From the NCBI RefSeq assembly GCF_001661595.2, contig NZ_LYPF02000015.1, forward strand, positions 162,154 through 226,153: a stretch of DNA of 64,000 bases, given 5' to 3'. Below are positions 20,088 through 28,306 of this stretch, piece by piece. The stretch's first letter is position 1. Every line of letters starts with the position of its first letter. This stretch comes from Crocinitomix algicola. Its GTDB lineage: Bacteria > Bacteroidota > Bacteroidia > Flavobacteriales_D > Crocinitomicaceae. Both the position numbers and the translations under genes were made by a program. Below the pieces are notes generated by a model. It had not been told where the DNA came from. It made no database searches and saw only the letters and a list, made by a program, of their open reading frames with translations.

Positions 20088-20612
20088 TTATGCTTCTCTT
20101 TCCGAGAGCGTTTTAATTAAGCCCGCAATTGTGTTACCACCAGATTTAAGTCCAGAAATAACATTTTTCGCAGGAGATTGAAGTAATCCAACGATTTCTC
20201 CGATAAGTTCTTCTTTACTTTTGATTTCGCTTAGGAAGTCTAAGTTTTCTTCACCAGTATAGATAGCTTCTTCGATGAATGCACCTTTTAATAAAGGTTT
20301 ATCATTCTTTTTTCTGAAATCTTTGATCAACTTCGCAGGAGCGTTTCCAACTTCAGCAAACATGATAGCAGTAGGACCAGCAAGAACACCGTAAAGGTCT
20401 TCATAATTCGTCTCTTCTACTTTTTCCATTGCTTTTTTAAGTAACGTGTTTTTTACTACGCGTAACTCAATGTTGTTTTTGAAACATCTTTCTCTTAATT
20501 GATTGACAGCTTCAACAGTTAAACCTGCCGTATCAGTCAAATAGAATACACCTGACTCAGACAAACGTGTTGCTAGATCGTCAATGTATTGTGATTTTTC
20601 TTCTCTTGTCAT
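20088..20612 (-). CDS. rplJ: 50S ribosomal protein uL10
   Basis: 174 residues, normal length. The N-terminal RNA-binding part contains FYLTDTAGLTVEAVNQLR and LRVVKNTLLKKAM, and the C-terminal helix that carries L12 dimers is present (VIGLLQSPAKNVISGLKSG region, ILxxLSERE end). It anchors bL12 on the 23S stalk base. It lies between rplA (14 nt) and rplL. Confidence 0.97.
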   Translation of the reverse strand: MTREEKSQYIDDLATRLSESGVFYLTDTAGLTVEAVNQLRERCFKNNIELRVVKNTLLKKAMEKVEETNYEDLYGVLAGPTAIMFAEVGNAPAKLIKDFRKKNDKPLLKGAFIEEAIYTGEENLDFLSEIKSKEELIGEIVGLLQSPAKNVISGLKSGGNTIAGLIKTLSEREA

Positions 20613-20626
20613 TTTTACGGGGTTTA

Positions 20627-21322
20627 TTAGTTAGCAAAGCTTTTAGTATCAATAGAGATACCTGGACTCATCGTTGAGCTAATATTGATACTCTTAATGT
20701 ATGTTCCTTTTGCAGCCGTTGGCTTAAGCTTAACGATTGTAGATAATAATTCAGTTAAGTTATCCTCAATTTTAGCAGAGTCAAAAGACACCTTAGCAAC
20801 TGGAGAATGAACAATACCAAATTTATCAACTCTAAAATCAATTTTACCTGCTTTTACCTCTGAAACCGCTTTAGCAACATCCATAGTTACTGTACCTGTC
20901 TTAGGGTTAGGCATTAATCCTCTTGGTCCTAAAATTCGACCTAAAGCACCAACTTTACCCATTACAGAAGGCATTGTAACAATTACATCAACATCAGTCC
21001 AACCACCTTTAATTTTAGCGATATAGTCGTCTAATCCAACATAATCAGCTCCAGCAGCAGTAGCTTCTTCTTCTTTATCAGGAGTACAAAGTACGAGTAC
21101 TTTTACATCCTTACCTGTACCGTGTGGTAATGCAACAGTTCCACGAACCATTTGATTCGCTTTACGTGGATCAACCCCTAATCTAACTGCAACATCAACA
21201 GATGCATCAAAATTAGTTGTAGAGATTTCCTTCACCAATGCACATGCTTCCGCCACGCTATAAGCTTTTTCTCGGTCTATTTTAGCCAAGATTTCTTTTC
21301 TTTTTTTACTTATTCTTGCCAT
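20627..21322 (-). CDS. rplA: 50S ribosomal protein uL1
   Basis: 231 residues. The signature [14 protein letters not shown] is present, preceded by [11 protein letters not shown], and the flexible two-domain layout is standard. It binds 23S rRNA at the L1 stalk and helps move deacylated tRNA. In E. coli it represses its own operon by binding the mRNA; no clear mimic of the rRNA site was verified here. Eight nt separate it from rplK. Confidence 0.98.
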   Translation of the reverse strand: MARISKKRKEILAKIDREKAYSVAEACALVKEISTTNFDASVDVAVRLGVDPRKANQMVRGTVALPHGTGKDVKVLVLCTPDKEEEATAAGADYVGLDDYIAKIKGGWTDVDVIVTMPSVMGKVGALGRILGPRGLMPNPKTGTVTMDVAKAVSEVKAGKIDFRVDKFGIVHSPVAKVSFDSAKIEDNLTELLSTIVKLKPTAAKGTYIKSINISSTMSPGISIDTKSFAN

Positions 21323-21330
21323 GACTCAGA

Positions 21331-21774
21331 TTAATTTGATGAAGGGAAAGGTCCAGAAACAGTAATACCCATACTTCTTGCAGTACCGGCAACCATTTTC
21401 ATTGCAGACTCAATTTTAAAAGCGTTCATATCCTGAATTTTATCTTCAGCGATTGCTCTTACTTGATCCCATGTTACTTTTGCTACTTTTACACGATTCG
21501 GTTCTGAAGACCCAGATTTAAGCTTTGCAGCTTCCAAAAGTTGTACAGCAACAGGAGGTGTCTTTACGACAAAATCGAAAGATTTATCTCCATATACTGT
21601 AATAACAACCGGAAGAACTTTACCAGCCTTCTCTTGGGTTCTAGCGTTAAACTGCTTACAGAACTCCATGATGTTCACCCCTTTTGCACCAAGAGCTGGT
21701 CCTACTGGAGGTGAAGGATTAGCCGCTCCACCTTTAATTTGAAGCTTGATTAATCCATCAACTTGTTTTGCCAT
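21331..21774 (-). CDS. rplK: 50S ribosomal protein uL11
   Basis: 147 residues from the ATG at 21772-21774 ([16 protein letters not shown]). The proline-rich [27 protein letters not shown] block of the N-terminal domain and the C-terminal rRNA-binding domain with GTARSMGI are seen. An in-frame start 57 nt upstream would add a non-conserved tail and is rejected. It binds the GTPase-associated centre of 23S rRNA together with uL10. Confidence 0.97.
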   Translation of the reverse strand: MAKQVDGLIKLQIKGGAANPSPPVGPALGAKGVNIMEFCKQFNARTQEKAGKVLPVVITVYGDKSFDFVVKTPPVAVQLLEAAKLKSGSSEPNRVKVAKVTWDQVRAIAEDKIQDMNAFKIESAMKMVAGTARSMGITVSGPFPSSN

Positions 21775-21869
21775 TATATGTTTGTTTTTTGTAGTCAAAC
21801 ATGCTATTATTCTCAGACGGGAAACATTCAATTACATCCGAGTAGCACTCCTACACGTTAATATACTAC

Positions 21870-22421
21870 TTAAGCATTCTTCTCTACTTGCATATAGCTT
21901 AACTCCAATGGTGTTTTACGACCAAAGATTTTAACCATAACTTGCAATTTCTTCTTCTCTTCGTTCACTCCTTCAATTATTCCGTTGAAGCCATTAAACG
22001 GTCCATCAATAACCTTAACAGTTTCTCCTTCAACAAAAGGAATATTCATTTCTTCTTCTTGCTCTGCCAATTCATCAACTTTTCCTAAAATTCGATTGAC
22101 TTCACTCATTCTCATCGGCATTGGATCTCCGCCTTTTACAGCACTCATGAAACCAATGACGTTTGGAACACTTTTAATAATATGTTGTACCTCTCCTTCT
22201 AAACTTGCCTCGACAAGCACATAACCAGGAAGGTAATTTCTTTCTTTACTTATTTTTTTACCATTTCTAATTTGGTAAACTTTTTCTGTTGGGATTAGAA
22301 CTTGTCCTACTAAGTGTTCGATTTTGTGACGTTTAATTTCAAGCTCGATATAATCTCTTACTTTTTTTTCTTTTCCGCCAATTGCACGAACAACATACCA
22401 CCTTTTTTTAACCTCAGCCAT
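21870..22421 (-). CDS. nusG: Transcription antitermination factor NusG
   Basis: 183 residues. The NGN domain starts KRWYVVRAIGGKEKKV and contains the NYLPGYVLVEA strand that contacts polymerase; the C-terminal KOW domain is FVEGETVKVIDGPFNGFNG. It couples polymerase to Rho or the ribosome. It sits between secE (14 nt) and rplK (95 nt), the universal order. Confidence 0.98.
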   Translation of the reverse strand: MAEVKKRWYVVRAIGGKEKKVRDYIELEIKRHKIEHLVGQVLIPTEKVYQIRNGKKISKERNYLPGYVLVEASLEGEVQHIIKSVPNVIGFMSAVKGGDPMPMRMSEVNRILGKVDELAEQEEEMNIPFVEGETVKVIDGPFNGFNGIIEGVNEEKKKLQVMVKIFGRKTPLELSYMQVEKNA

Positions 22422-22435
22422 GCTACTACTTTAGA

Positions 22436-22687
22436 TTATTTATAAGCTCCTGCCCAATCATAATAAATTCCTAAAACACCACTCCATAATGGTGCATCAG
22501 CTTCTCCTCCAGACAATTTAATATTGATACCGAAGATATAATCCATAACAAAAATCAACAGTGCAAAAATGACTGAAGCTACAAGAACAACAATTGAACT
22601 ACTTTGCAATTGACTCCAAGTTGGCCAAGTTACTTTATGAATTAACTCCCCAAAAGACTCTTCTATATACTGTATAATATTTGCCAC
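22436..22687 (-). CDS. secE: Preprotein translocase subunit SecE
   Basis: 83 residues. The conserved amphipathic helix (EESFGELIHKVTWPTW) precedes one transmembrane span (SSSIVVLVASVIFALLIFVMDYIF). About 25 residues after the span are longer than the minimal ~60-residue form. It is the essential small subunit of SecYEG in the inner membrane and lies directly before nusG. Confidence 0.95.
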   Translation of the reverse strand: MANIIQYIEESFGELIHKVTWPTWSQLQSSSIVVLVASVIFALLIFVMDYIFGINIKLSGGEADAPLWSGVLGIYYDWAGAYK

Positions 22688-22711
22688 GTCTTAATTTTTT
22701 ATTTAATTTTT

Positions 22712-22740
22712 ATCCCAAACGCATTAAATACGCTTGGGAT
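22712..22740 (-). other. Hairpin between tRNA-Trp and secE
   Basis: ATCCCAAGCG pairs with CGTTTGGGAT (minus strand, one G-U pair) around an 8-nt loop, ending 5 nt from the tRNA 3' end. The T-run is on the plus-strand side only, so as read here it is more likely a tRNA 3'-processing or transcript-stabilising structure than a terminator. Confidence 0.45.
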
Positions 22741-22745
22741 TTTTG

Positions 22746-22816
22746 CACGGGCGGAAGGATTCGAACCCTCATCAGCGGTGTTGGAGACCGACATTCTACC
22801 ATTGAACTACGCCCGT
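22746..22816 (-). tRNA. tRNA-Trp (CCA)
   Basis: Acceptor ACGGGCG/CGCCCGT, D-stem GTTC/GAAT, anticodon loop CTCCAAC with anticodon CCA, T-arm GGGTTCGAATCC, and discriminator G as in tRNA-Trp. No CCA is encoded. Located between tuf and secE, as in many Bacteroidota. Confidence 0.95.
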
Positions 22817-22827
22817 AAGAAGGAAAT

Positions 22828-22856
22828 TCCCATCCCGAAGTTCACTCGGGACGGGA
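22828..22856 (-). other. Strong hairpin between tuf and tRNA-Trp
   Basis: TCCCGTCCCGA and TCGGGATGGGA pair over 11 bp (one G-U) around a 7-nt loop on the minus strand. Only three T follow. It could be a partial terminator after tuf or an RNase processing signal freeing the tRNA. Confidence 0.6.
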
Positions 22857-22883
22857 TCCTATAATATATTGTACTGTCTAGAC

Positions 22884-24071
22884 TTAGTCTAAGATTTCAG
22901 TTACCTGACCAGCACCAACAGTTCTACCACCTTCTCTAATAGCGAATCTTAACCCTTGGTTGATTGCTACAGGAACGATTAAGTTTACTGTAATAGTTAC
23001 GTTATCACCAGGCATAACCATTTCTCTACCATCTTCAAGAATGATTTCACCAGTTACGTCAGTTGTTCTTAAGTAGAACTGAGGACGATATTTGTTATGG
23101 AATGGAGTATGACGTCCACCTTCTTCTTTTTTCAAGATATAAACCTCAGCTTTGAATTGTTTATGAGGAGTGATTGAACCAGGCTTAGCGATTACCATAC
23201 CACGTCTGATTTCAGACTTTTCAATACCTCTTAACAATAGACCAACGTTATCACCAGCTTCACCTCTATCCAAGATTTTTCTGAACATCTCAACCCCAGT
23301 TACAGTAGACTTTAATTTTTCGTCACCCATTCCTAAGATATCAACCTCTTCTCCAGAGTTAATAACACCAGTTTCAATTTTACCAGTCGCAACAGTTCCA
23401 CGTCCAGTAATTGAGAAAACATCCTCAACAGGCATTAAGAAATCTTTATCTACCTCTCTAATTGGTAATTCAATCCAAGAATCAACAGCATTCATTAACT
23501 CCATGATTGTTTCTTCCCATTTAGGCTCACCGTTTAATCCACCTAAAGCAGATCCAGCAATTACAGGAGTATTATCTCCATCGTACTCATAGAAAGAAAG
23601 TAACTCTCTAATTTCCATCTCAACTAACTCAAGTAACTCCTCATCGTCAACCATATCCACTTTATTCATGAATACAACCATACGAGGAACACCAACTTGT
23701 CTTCCTAATAAGATGTGCTCTCTAGTTTGAGGCATTGGACCATCAGTTGCAGCTACAACAAGGATAGCACCATCCATTTGAGCAGCACCAGTTACCATGT
23801 TTTTTACGTAATCCGCGTGACCAGGACAATCTACGTGAGCGTAGTGTCTTGATTCAGTTTGATACTCTACGTGAGAAGTATTAATAGTGATCCCTCTTTC
23901 TTTTTCTTCAGGTGCGTTATCGATAGTATCGAAATCTCTAACTTCAGCTCCACCAGCTTTTCCTAATACTACTGTAATAGCAGCTGTTAAAGTAGTTTTA
24001 CCATGATCTACGTGACCAATAGTTCCAATATTCACATGCGGTTTGGAACGATCAAATGTTTCCTTAGCCAT
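22884..24071 (-). CDS. tuf: Translation elongation factor Tu
   Basis: 395 residues. G1 is GHVDHGKTT (18-26), the switch contains [13 protein letters not shown]3 is DCPGH, G4 is NKVD and the C-terminal domains end [15 protein letters not shown]. It delivers aminoacyl-tRNA to the ribosome. It lies between tRNA-Thr and tRNA-Trp; a hairpin follows and a promoter precedes it. The only tuf copy in this window. Confidence 0.99.
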   Translation of the reverse strand: MAKETFDRSKPHVNIGTIGHVDHGKTTLTAAITVVLGKAGGAEVRDFDTIDNAPEEKERGITINTSHVEYQTESRHYAHVDCPGHADYVKNMVTGAAQMDGAILVVAATDGPMPQTREHILLGRQVGVPRMVVFMNKVDMVDDEELLELVEMEIRELLSFYEYDGDNTPVIAGSALGGLNGEPKWEETIMELMNAVDSWIELPIREVDKDFLMPVEDVFSITGRGTVATGKIETGVINSGEEVDILGMGDEKLKSTVTGVEMFRKILDRGEAGDNVGLLLRGIEKSEIRRGMVIAKPGSITPHKQFKAEVYILKKEEGGRHTPFHNKYRPQFYLRTTDVTGEIILEDGREMVMPGDNVTITVNLIVPVAINQGLRFAIREGGRTVGAGQVTEILD

Positions 24072-24102
24072 AATCTACAATTGTTTACTTATTATTTAAA
24101 TT

Positions 24103-24134
24103 CAAAATTATACAACAACAAAACACACTTACAA
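24103..24134 (-). promoter_or_regulatory. Candidate tuf promoter
   Basis: Minus strand: TTG (24132-24134), 21-nt spacer, TAATTTTG (24103-24110), about 31 nt before the tuf start. Its -33 element falls in the small hairpin at 24123-24142 (ACACACTT/AAGTGTGT). It would let tuf be made independently of the upstream tRNAs. Confidence 0.55.
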
Positions 24135-24256
24135 AAGTGTGTACTTCTCCCTTTAGAGCCCTCGCGTAGACCTGTTCATTAATTCGGATATTCCGTGAAA
24201 TTGTCCACAGAAAATAGAGGGTTAATTTTTCATCCTCCATCCTCGACTCATATCAG

Positions 24257-24328
<72 letters not shown>

Positions 24329-24506
24329 ACTAGTCTATCAATCATTGCCACGTTTGACAATTTTTACAAGAAACCTTGTATGATCAATAAAGTTCTCAGC
24401 AAGCTAAGAACAAGTTTTTCTTTGAAAAACACAACTGTATTTTTCTAAAAAAGACATCATTCAAAACCAATTGAAACTAGCATTTGAATATCATCTTTTT
24501 GAATTG

Positions 24507-24579
24507 AGCGGGAGACGAGACTCGAACTCGCGACCCTCAGCTTGGAAGGCTGACGCTCTACCAACTGAGCTACTCCCGC
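24507..24579 (-). tRNA. tRNA-Gly (TCC)
   Basis: Acceptor GCGGGAG/CTCCCGC, D-stem GCTC/GAGC, anticodon stem TCAGC/GCTGA with loop CTTCCAA, T-arm CGAGTTCGAGTCTCG. No encoded CCA. Confidence 0.95.
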
Positions 24580-24604
24580 TTAACTTTTTTTCAAAGCAAT
24601 TTTG

Positions 24605-24686
24605 TGGGGAGAGCAGGATTCGAACCTACGAAGTCGAAGACAGCTGAGTTACAGTCAGCCCCAGTTGGCCACTTTGGTATCTCCCC
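24605..24686 (-). tRNA. tRNA-Tyr (GTA)
   Basis: An 82-nt class II tRNA with a long variable arm. Acceptor GGGGAGA/TCTCCCC, anticodon stem GCTGA/TCAGC with loop CTGTAAC, and T-arm TAGGTTCGAATCCTG. Discriminator A. Confidence 0.95.
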
Positions 24687-24702
24687 AAAACAAAAAAAAT
24701 TG

Positions 24703-24776
24703 AGCCTCTGGAGGGACTCGAACCCACGACCTGCTGATTACAAATCAGCTGCTCTAGCCAGCTGAGCTACAGAGGC
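24703..24776 (-). tRNA. tRNA-Thr (TGT)
   Basis: Acceptor GCCTCTG/CAGAGGC, D-stem GCTC/GAGC, anticodon stem GCTGA/TCAGC with loop TTTGTAA, T-arm GTGGGTTCGAGTCCC. First transcribed unit of the tRNA-tuf-rpo block. Confidence 0.95.
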
Positions 24777-24840
24777 AATTTTTAATGTCAATTTCTTATT
24801 TAAAGAACTTAAAATCTTCCGCGTTTTTCAAACGGGAGTG

Positions 24841-24873
24841 CAAATATATATCAAACAATTTTAATGACATCAA
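24841..24873 (-). promoter_or_regulatory. Promoter of the tRNA-tuf-ribosomal block
   Basis: Minus strand: TTG (24871-24873), 22-nt spacer, TATATTTG (24841-24848), followed by CACTCC. This strongly resembles the tRNA/rRNA promoters of Bacteroidota and lies ~65 nt before tRNA-Thr(TGT). Confidence 0.75.
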
Positions 24874-24900
24874 AAAATTTCAACTTTTTTTTATTTTTTT

Positions 24901-25461
24901 TTATTTCCCTAGCATTTTCTTCTTCAAAGTCCCGTCAGCAGGGTCTTCACCCAACCATATTCCGAATAGTGCCTTTTTAAAATCCAAGCCATCGACAGTT
25001 ACCAGCACTTTGTTGTTTTTAATTAATTGACAACCAGTTCCTGGATGGTAAACAAGGTCAAAAATATCATTTGTTTTGATATCTTCTTTAAAGCCAATTT
25101 CAATCAATTTTTCGAGCCGTTCTTTATAGGGTTCAGTGTTGTTTTTAGTCGATTTATCAAATCCTTCACGAATAGCTTCTTCAAAGTTGTCATTGTCGAC
25201 CATTCCTGAAATAATTTTAATCTTTACCGCCATTGGTTTGTCTGCGCTTAAAATTTCTTGAGCACTTGTTGTTTTGGATTCTAAATATAAAACTGCTACA
25301 TATAAATCAATGAACATTTTTTCACGAATTCCACCACCATTCATCTTTAGGTATTGAGATCCGACTTTCATTACGTTTGGCATAACATTGCCTCCGATTT
25401 GAGTTTGTGCAAAAAGCGGCATTGAGAAAACAAATGCTGCAACGGTTAAAATAGTTTTCAT
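24901..25461 (-). CDS. Chalcone isomerase-like periplasmic protein
   Basis: 186 residues: signal peptide (residues 1-18, ending SMPLFAQ) and a chalcone-isomerase-like domain with the conserved REKMFIDLYVAVLYL near residues 45-60 and ALFGIWLGEDPADGTLKKKMLGK at the end. Bacterial members are exported, and their role is unknown; the plant flavonoid activity should not be assumed. It is preceded by the hpf terminator and must have its own promoter. Confidence 0.85.
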   Translation of the reverse strand: MKTILTVAAFVFSMPLFAQTQIGGNVMPNVMKVGSQYLKMNGGGIREKMFIDLYVAVLYLESKTTSAQEILSADKPMAVKIKIISGMVDNDNFEEAIREGFDKSTKNNTEPYKERLEKLIEIGFKEDIKTNDIFDLVYHPGTGCQLIKNNKVLVTVDGLDFKKALFGIWLGEDPADGTLKKKMLGK

Positions 25462-25477
25462 ATTGATTAGTTTGAAA

Positions 25478-25514
25478 TAAAAACGTCCCGAATTGTTTCC
25501 AATCGAGACGTTTT
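25478..25514 (-). terminator. Terminator of the rpsU-xer-hpf operon
   Basis: Minus strand: AAAACGTCTCGA pairs over 12 bp with the TCGGGACGTTTT arm around an A/T-rich loop, followed by five T. It lies 18 nt after the hpf stop. Confidence 0.88.
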
Positions 25515-25531
25515 AGTTTTTAATTATTTTA

Positions 25532-25825
25532 TTATGCTCTTTTTTCTTTATGTTTTGTAACCTGTTTACGCAACGCTTCGCATGCTAGATCGGTTGCTTC
25601 TTCAAAACTTTTACATTCTTTTTTTGCAAACAATTCTTTACCTGGAATTGCTAGTTTTATTTCTGCTACTTTGTTTGCAGGTTCTGATGGGCTTCCTAGT
25701 CTTAAAAATACCTCACCAGCAATAATGTTATCAAAATAAAGTTCTAGCTTACCAATTTTCTTGTGAATAAAGTCAATTAACTTTCTATCTGCGTCAAAAT
25801 GGACGGAATGCACTTGTAGATCCAT
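25532..25825 (-). CDS. hpf: Ribosome hibernation-promoting factor (short form)
   Basis: 97 residues of the HPF/RaiA family: beta-alpha-beta-beta-beta-alpha with MDLQVHSVHFDADRKLIDFIHKK at the start and FEEATDLACEALRKQVTKHKEK at the end. It binds the 30S decoding/mRNA channel in stationary phase and inactivates ribosomes. It lacks the long C-terminal dimerisation domain of the long form. Third gene of the rpsU-xer-hpf operon, an arrangement common in Bacteroidota. Confidence 0.93.
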   Translation of the reverse strand: MDLQVHSVHFDADRKLIDFIHKKIGKLELYFDNIIAGEVFLRLGSPSEPANKVAEIKLAIPGKELFAKKECKSFEEATDLACEALRKQVTKHKEKRA

Positions 25826-25850
25826 ACTTTTAAAGTTTTAATCGATATTG

Positions 25851-26732
25851 CTACCGGCTCACTCCACGGGGGTGTGATTGTTCATAAATGGTTTTAATTT
25901 GCTTAAACGAATTATGCGTATAAATCTGCGTTGAAGACAAGTCTGTGTGACCTAATAGTTTTTTAATAGACTCTAATGAGGCTCCATTATTCAACATATG
26001 AGTCGCAAACGTATGTCTAAGAACGTGCGGACTTTTTTTGCTTAAATTCGTAGCCTTTCCAAGGTAGTAATTTACTTTACTATAAACAAATTTTGGTCCT
26101 AGTTTTTTTCCGTTTTTATGAATCATTAAGAAAGGGGAATTCTCTTCAATATTTTCTTTTATTTTTTGATAATTTACAATTAAATGGTAGAGTGATTTTG
26201 AGATTGGAACAATGCGTTCTTTATTTCGTTTACCGAGCACTTTAATTTGCTTCGAATTAATGTCCACCTCTTTTAGATTGATTAGCTCACTTAATCGAAT
26301 CCCCGTTTGATAAAACAGTTCCAAAATTAATTCGATTTGCGCGCGGTAGAATGGATCTTTTTCATCTTCAAATACATTACTACTCCATAGTTGTGATTCT
26401 GGCACAAATTGAGGTAATACTTTTTTTTGCTTAAGGCTTCGTGCTTTTATTGCTGGATTAATATCAATATAGTTTTGTTGTCGTAAAAATTTAAAGAATG
26501 TTTTAACGGAAGACAACTTGCGATTTATGCTTGAATTTTCAAGGCCAGACTCTACGAGATCAACAATATAATTCCGTATAGTTTTGTGTGTAGCGTTTTT
26601 AACATCCTGATCAGATTCTGATGCTGTTAAATGAAGATACTGCTCTAAATCCTTACGATATGCTTGAACCGTATGAGGGGAGTATCGCCTCTCATGGATT
26701 AGATAATTTTCAAATTCTTGAATAAACTGCAT
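25851..26732 (-). CDS. xerC: Tyrosine recombinase XerC/XerD-type
   Basis: 293 residues. SAM-like N-terminal domain (about 1-90; FENYLIHERRYSPHTVQAYRKDL) and catalytic domain with the full catalytic set: Arg in YQTGIRLSELINL, Lys in GKRNKERIVP, HVLRHTF (His and Arg), LLGHTDLSSTQIYTH (His and Tyr). It resolves chromosome dimers at dif with FtsK. It may be the single Xer of the genome or one of two; XerC versus XerD cannot be decided here. Its ATG is touched by the T-run of the rpsU terminator. Confidence 0.88.
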   Translation of the reverse strand: MQFIQEFENYLIHERRYSPHTVQAYRKDLEQYLHLTASESDQDVKNATHKTIRNYIVDLVESGLENSSINRKLSSVKTFFKFLRQQNYIDINPAIKARSLKQKKVLPQFVPESQLWSSNVFEDEKDPFYRAQIELILELFYQTGIRLSELINLKEVDINSKQIKVLGKRNKERIVPISKSLYHLIVNYQKIKENIEENSPFLMIHKNGKKLGPKFVYSKVNYYLGKATNLSKKSPHVLRHTFATHMLNNGASLESIKKLLGHTDLSSTQIYTHNSFKQIKTIYEQSHPRGVSR

Positions 26733-26765
26733 AAAAAAAGGAGTAATAGTTTCCTATACTCCTTT
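26733..26765 (-). terminator. Intrinsic terminator of rpsU, abutting the xer start codon
   Basis: AAAGGAGTA pairs with TACTCCTTT over 9 bp around an 11-nt loop, followed by seven T immediately before the xer ATG at 26732. Its position implies attenuation of xer and hpf after rpsU. Confidence 0.8.
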
Positions 26766-26789
26766 ACGTATTTTTGGTAAAAATGTTTC

Positions 26790-26981
26790 TTACATTTCTT
26801 CTCTTTTCAACTTCTCGATATAAGCAGCTTTCAATTTCATCTGACGATTCTCAACAGATGGTTTAGTGAAGTGCTGTCTTGATCTTAGCTCTTTCAAGAT
26901 ACCAGTTCTCTCGAATTTTTTCTTATATTTCTTAAGAGCTCTCTCGATGTTCTCTCCTTCTTTCAATGGTACAATTAACAT
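26790..26981 (-). CDS. rpsU: 30S ribosomal protein bS21
   Basis: 63 residues, basic, with the family start MLIVPLKEGENIERALKKYKKKF and the motif LRSRQHFTKPSVENRQMK. It sits near the anti-Shine-Dalgarno end of 16S rRNA; in Bacteroidota bS21 helps hide that sequence, consistent with rare Shine-Dalgarno use. First gene of the operon with a strong promoter. Confidence 0.96.
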   Translation of the reverse strand: MLIVPLKEGENIERALKKYKKKFERTGILKELRSRQHFTKPSVENRQMKLKAAYIEKLKREEM

Positions 26982-27014
26982 ATTCTTCGTTTATTTAAAA
27001 TCTAATCAGGGGTG

Positions 27015-27045
27015 CAAAGATAATGCAAAAATACATTTTAACAAA
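27015..27045 (-). promoter_or_regulatory. rpsU promoter
   Basis: Minus strand: TTTG (27042-27045), 19-nt spacer, TATCTTTG (27015-27022), then CACCCC. A close match to the Bacteroidota consensus, about 33 nt before the start codon. Confidence 0.8.
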
Positions 27046-27046
27046 T

Positions 27047-28186
27047 CTATTTTAATAATTCTCTAGAAATTACAAGTTTTTGAATCTCAGAAGTTCCTTC
27101 ACCAATCGTACAAAGCTTCGAATCACGATAGAATTTCTCAACTGGAAAATCTTTCGTATAGCCATAACCACCGAATATTTGAACGGCATCCGTTGAAACT
27201 TCGACAGCAACTTCTGATGTCATGTATTTCGCCATTGCTCCTTCTTTTGTCATTACTTCATGCTTATTCTTTTTATCAGCTGCTTCAAGTAGTAACATTT
27301 CGGAAGCTTTAATTTTGGTTGCCATATCAGCTAACTTAAAGGCTATTCCTTGAAATTTAGATATCGGCTTGCCGAATTGTTCTCGTTCTTTAGAATATTT
27401 AATCGCGGCATTCAATGCACCCTTAGCAATCCCTAAGCCCAGCGCACCAATAGAAATTCGACCTCCATCTAGCACAATCATTGCTTGAATAAATCCTTTC
27501 CCTTCTTCCCCAATTAATTGATCCTTATGTACGCGACAATTATTAAATATTAGTTCTGCTGTTTCTGAAGCGCGCATTCCAAGTTTATTCTCCTTTTTTC
27601 CAGAAGTAAAACCAGGTGTACCTTTCTCTATAATAAATGCACTCATGCCGTGTGAATCTCCTTTTTCTCCTGTACGTGCAATAACCACAGCAACATCCCC
27701 AGAAATAGCGTGTGTTATAAAGTTTTTAGAACCATTTAACACATAATAATCTCCATCTTTCACTGCCGTAGTAGCCATACCTCCCGCGTCAGAACCTGTA
27801 CCTGTTTCAGTTAAGCCCCACGCACCTATAAACTCTGCCGTAGCCAACTTTGGTAAGTATTTTTTCTTTTGTTCTTCTGAACCGTGGTATAAAATGTGGC
27901 CTGTACAAAGTGAATTATGTGCAGCTACTGACAAACCTATCGAGCCGCAAACCTGTGCAATCTCAGAAACAATTGTGATATATTCAAAATAACCTAAACC
28001 ACTTCCTCCATATTCCTCTGGTACTAAAACACCCATCAAGCCTAAATTACCAAGCTTCTTGAATACTTCAACGGGGAATTCTTGCGATTCATCCCATTCC
28101 ATCATTTTTGGTCGGATTTCTTTTTCAGCAAAATCTCTAACCATTTGCTGAATCATTCGTTGGTTTTCGTTTTCTTTTATCAACAT
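27047..28186 (-). CDS. Acyl-CoA dehydrogenase
   Basis: 379 residues with the full three-domain ACAD fold. Motifs: LTETGTGSDAGG (FAD/substrate), GLGIAKGALNAAIKYSKEREQFGKPI, FGGYGYTKDFPVEKFYRDSK and IGEGTSEIQK, whose Glu is the catalytic base in short/medium-chain enzymes. It oxidises acyl-CoA esters (short or branched chain) in beta-oxidation or amino acid breakdown; the chain length preference cannot be read. It stands alone on this strand, 120 nt after the helix-hairpin-helix gene. Confidence 0.93.
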   Translation of the reverse strand: MLIKENENQRMIQQMVRDFAEKEIRPKMMEWDESQEFPVEVFKKLGNLGLMGVLVPEEYGGSGLGYFEYITIVSEIAQVCGSIGLSVAAHNSLCTGHILYHGSEEQKKKYLPKLATAEFIGAWGLTETGTGSDAGGMATTAVKDGDYYVLNGSKNFITHAISGDVAVVIARTGEKGDSHGMSAFIIEKGTPGFTSGKKENKLGMRASETAELIFNNCRVHKDQLIGEEGKGFIQAMIVLDGGRISIGALGLGIAKGALNAAIKYSKEREQFGKPISKFQGIAFKLADMATKIKASEMLLLEAADKKNKHEVMTKEGAMAKYMTSEVAVEVSTDAVQIFGGYGYTKDFPVEKFYRDSKLCTIGEGTSEIQKLVISRELLK

Positions 28187-28306
28187 AGTGTTCCTGTTTT
28201 AGCGAGCGTAAAAATAATAATATTAAAATTAAACGCCGAGAAGTTATCGTTTATTTTGCCTCAATATATGATGATAGCGCTAAATCAGATACAGACGGTA
28301 AAAAGA

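Noticed and set aside
22712..22740. Bidirectional terminator after tRNA-Trp
   Set aside because: On the minus strand the hairpin is followed by A/T-mixed sequence without a T-run; the five T are on the plus-strand side, where no gene is transcribed.
23170..23592. 140-codon plus-strand open frame across tuf
   Set aside because: It is antisense to a highly conserved EF-Tu gene; Ser/Pro/Thr-rich composition is the expected mirror of EF-Tu codons.
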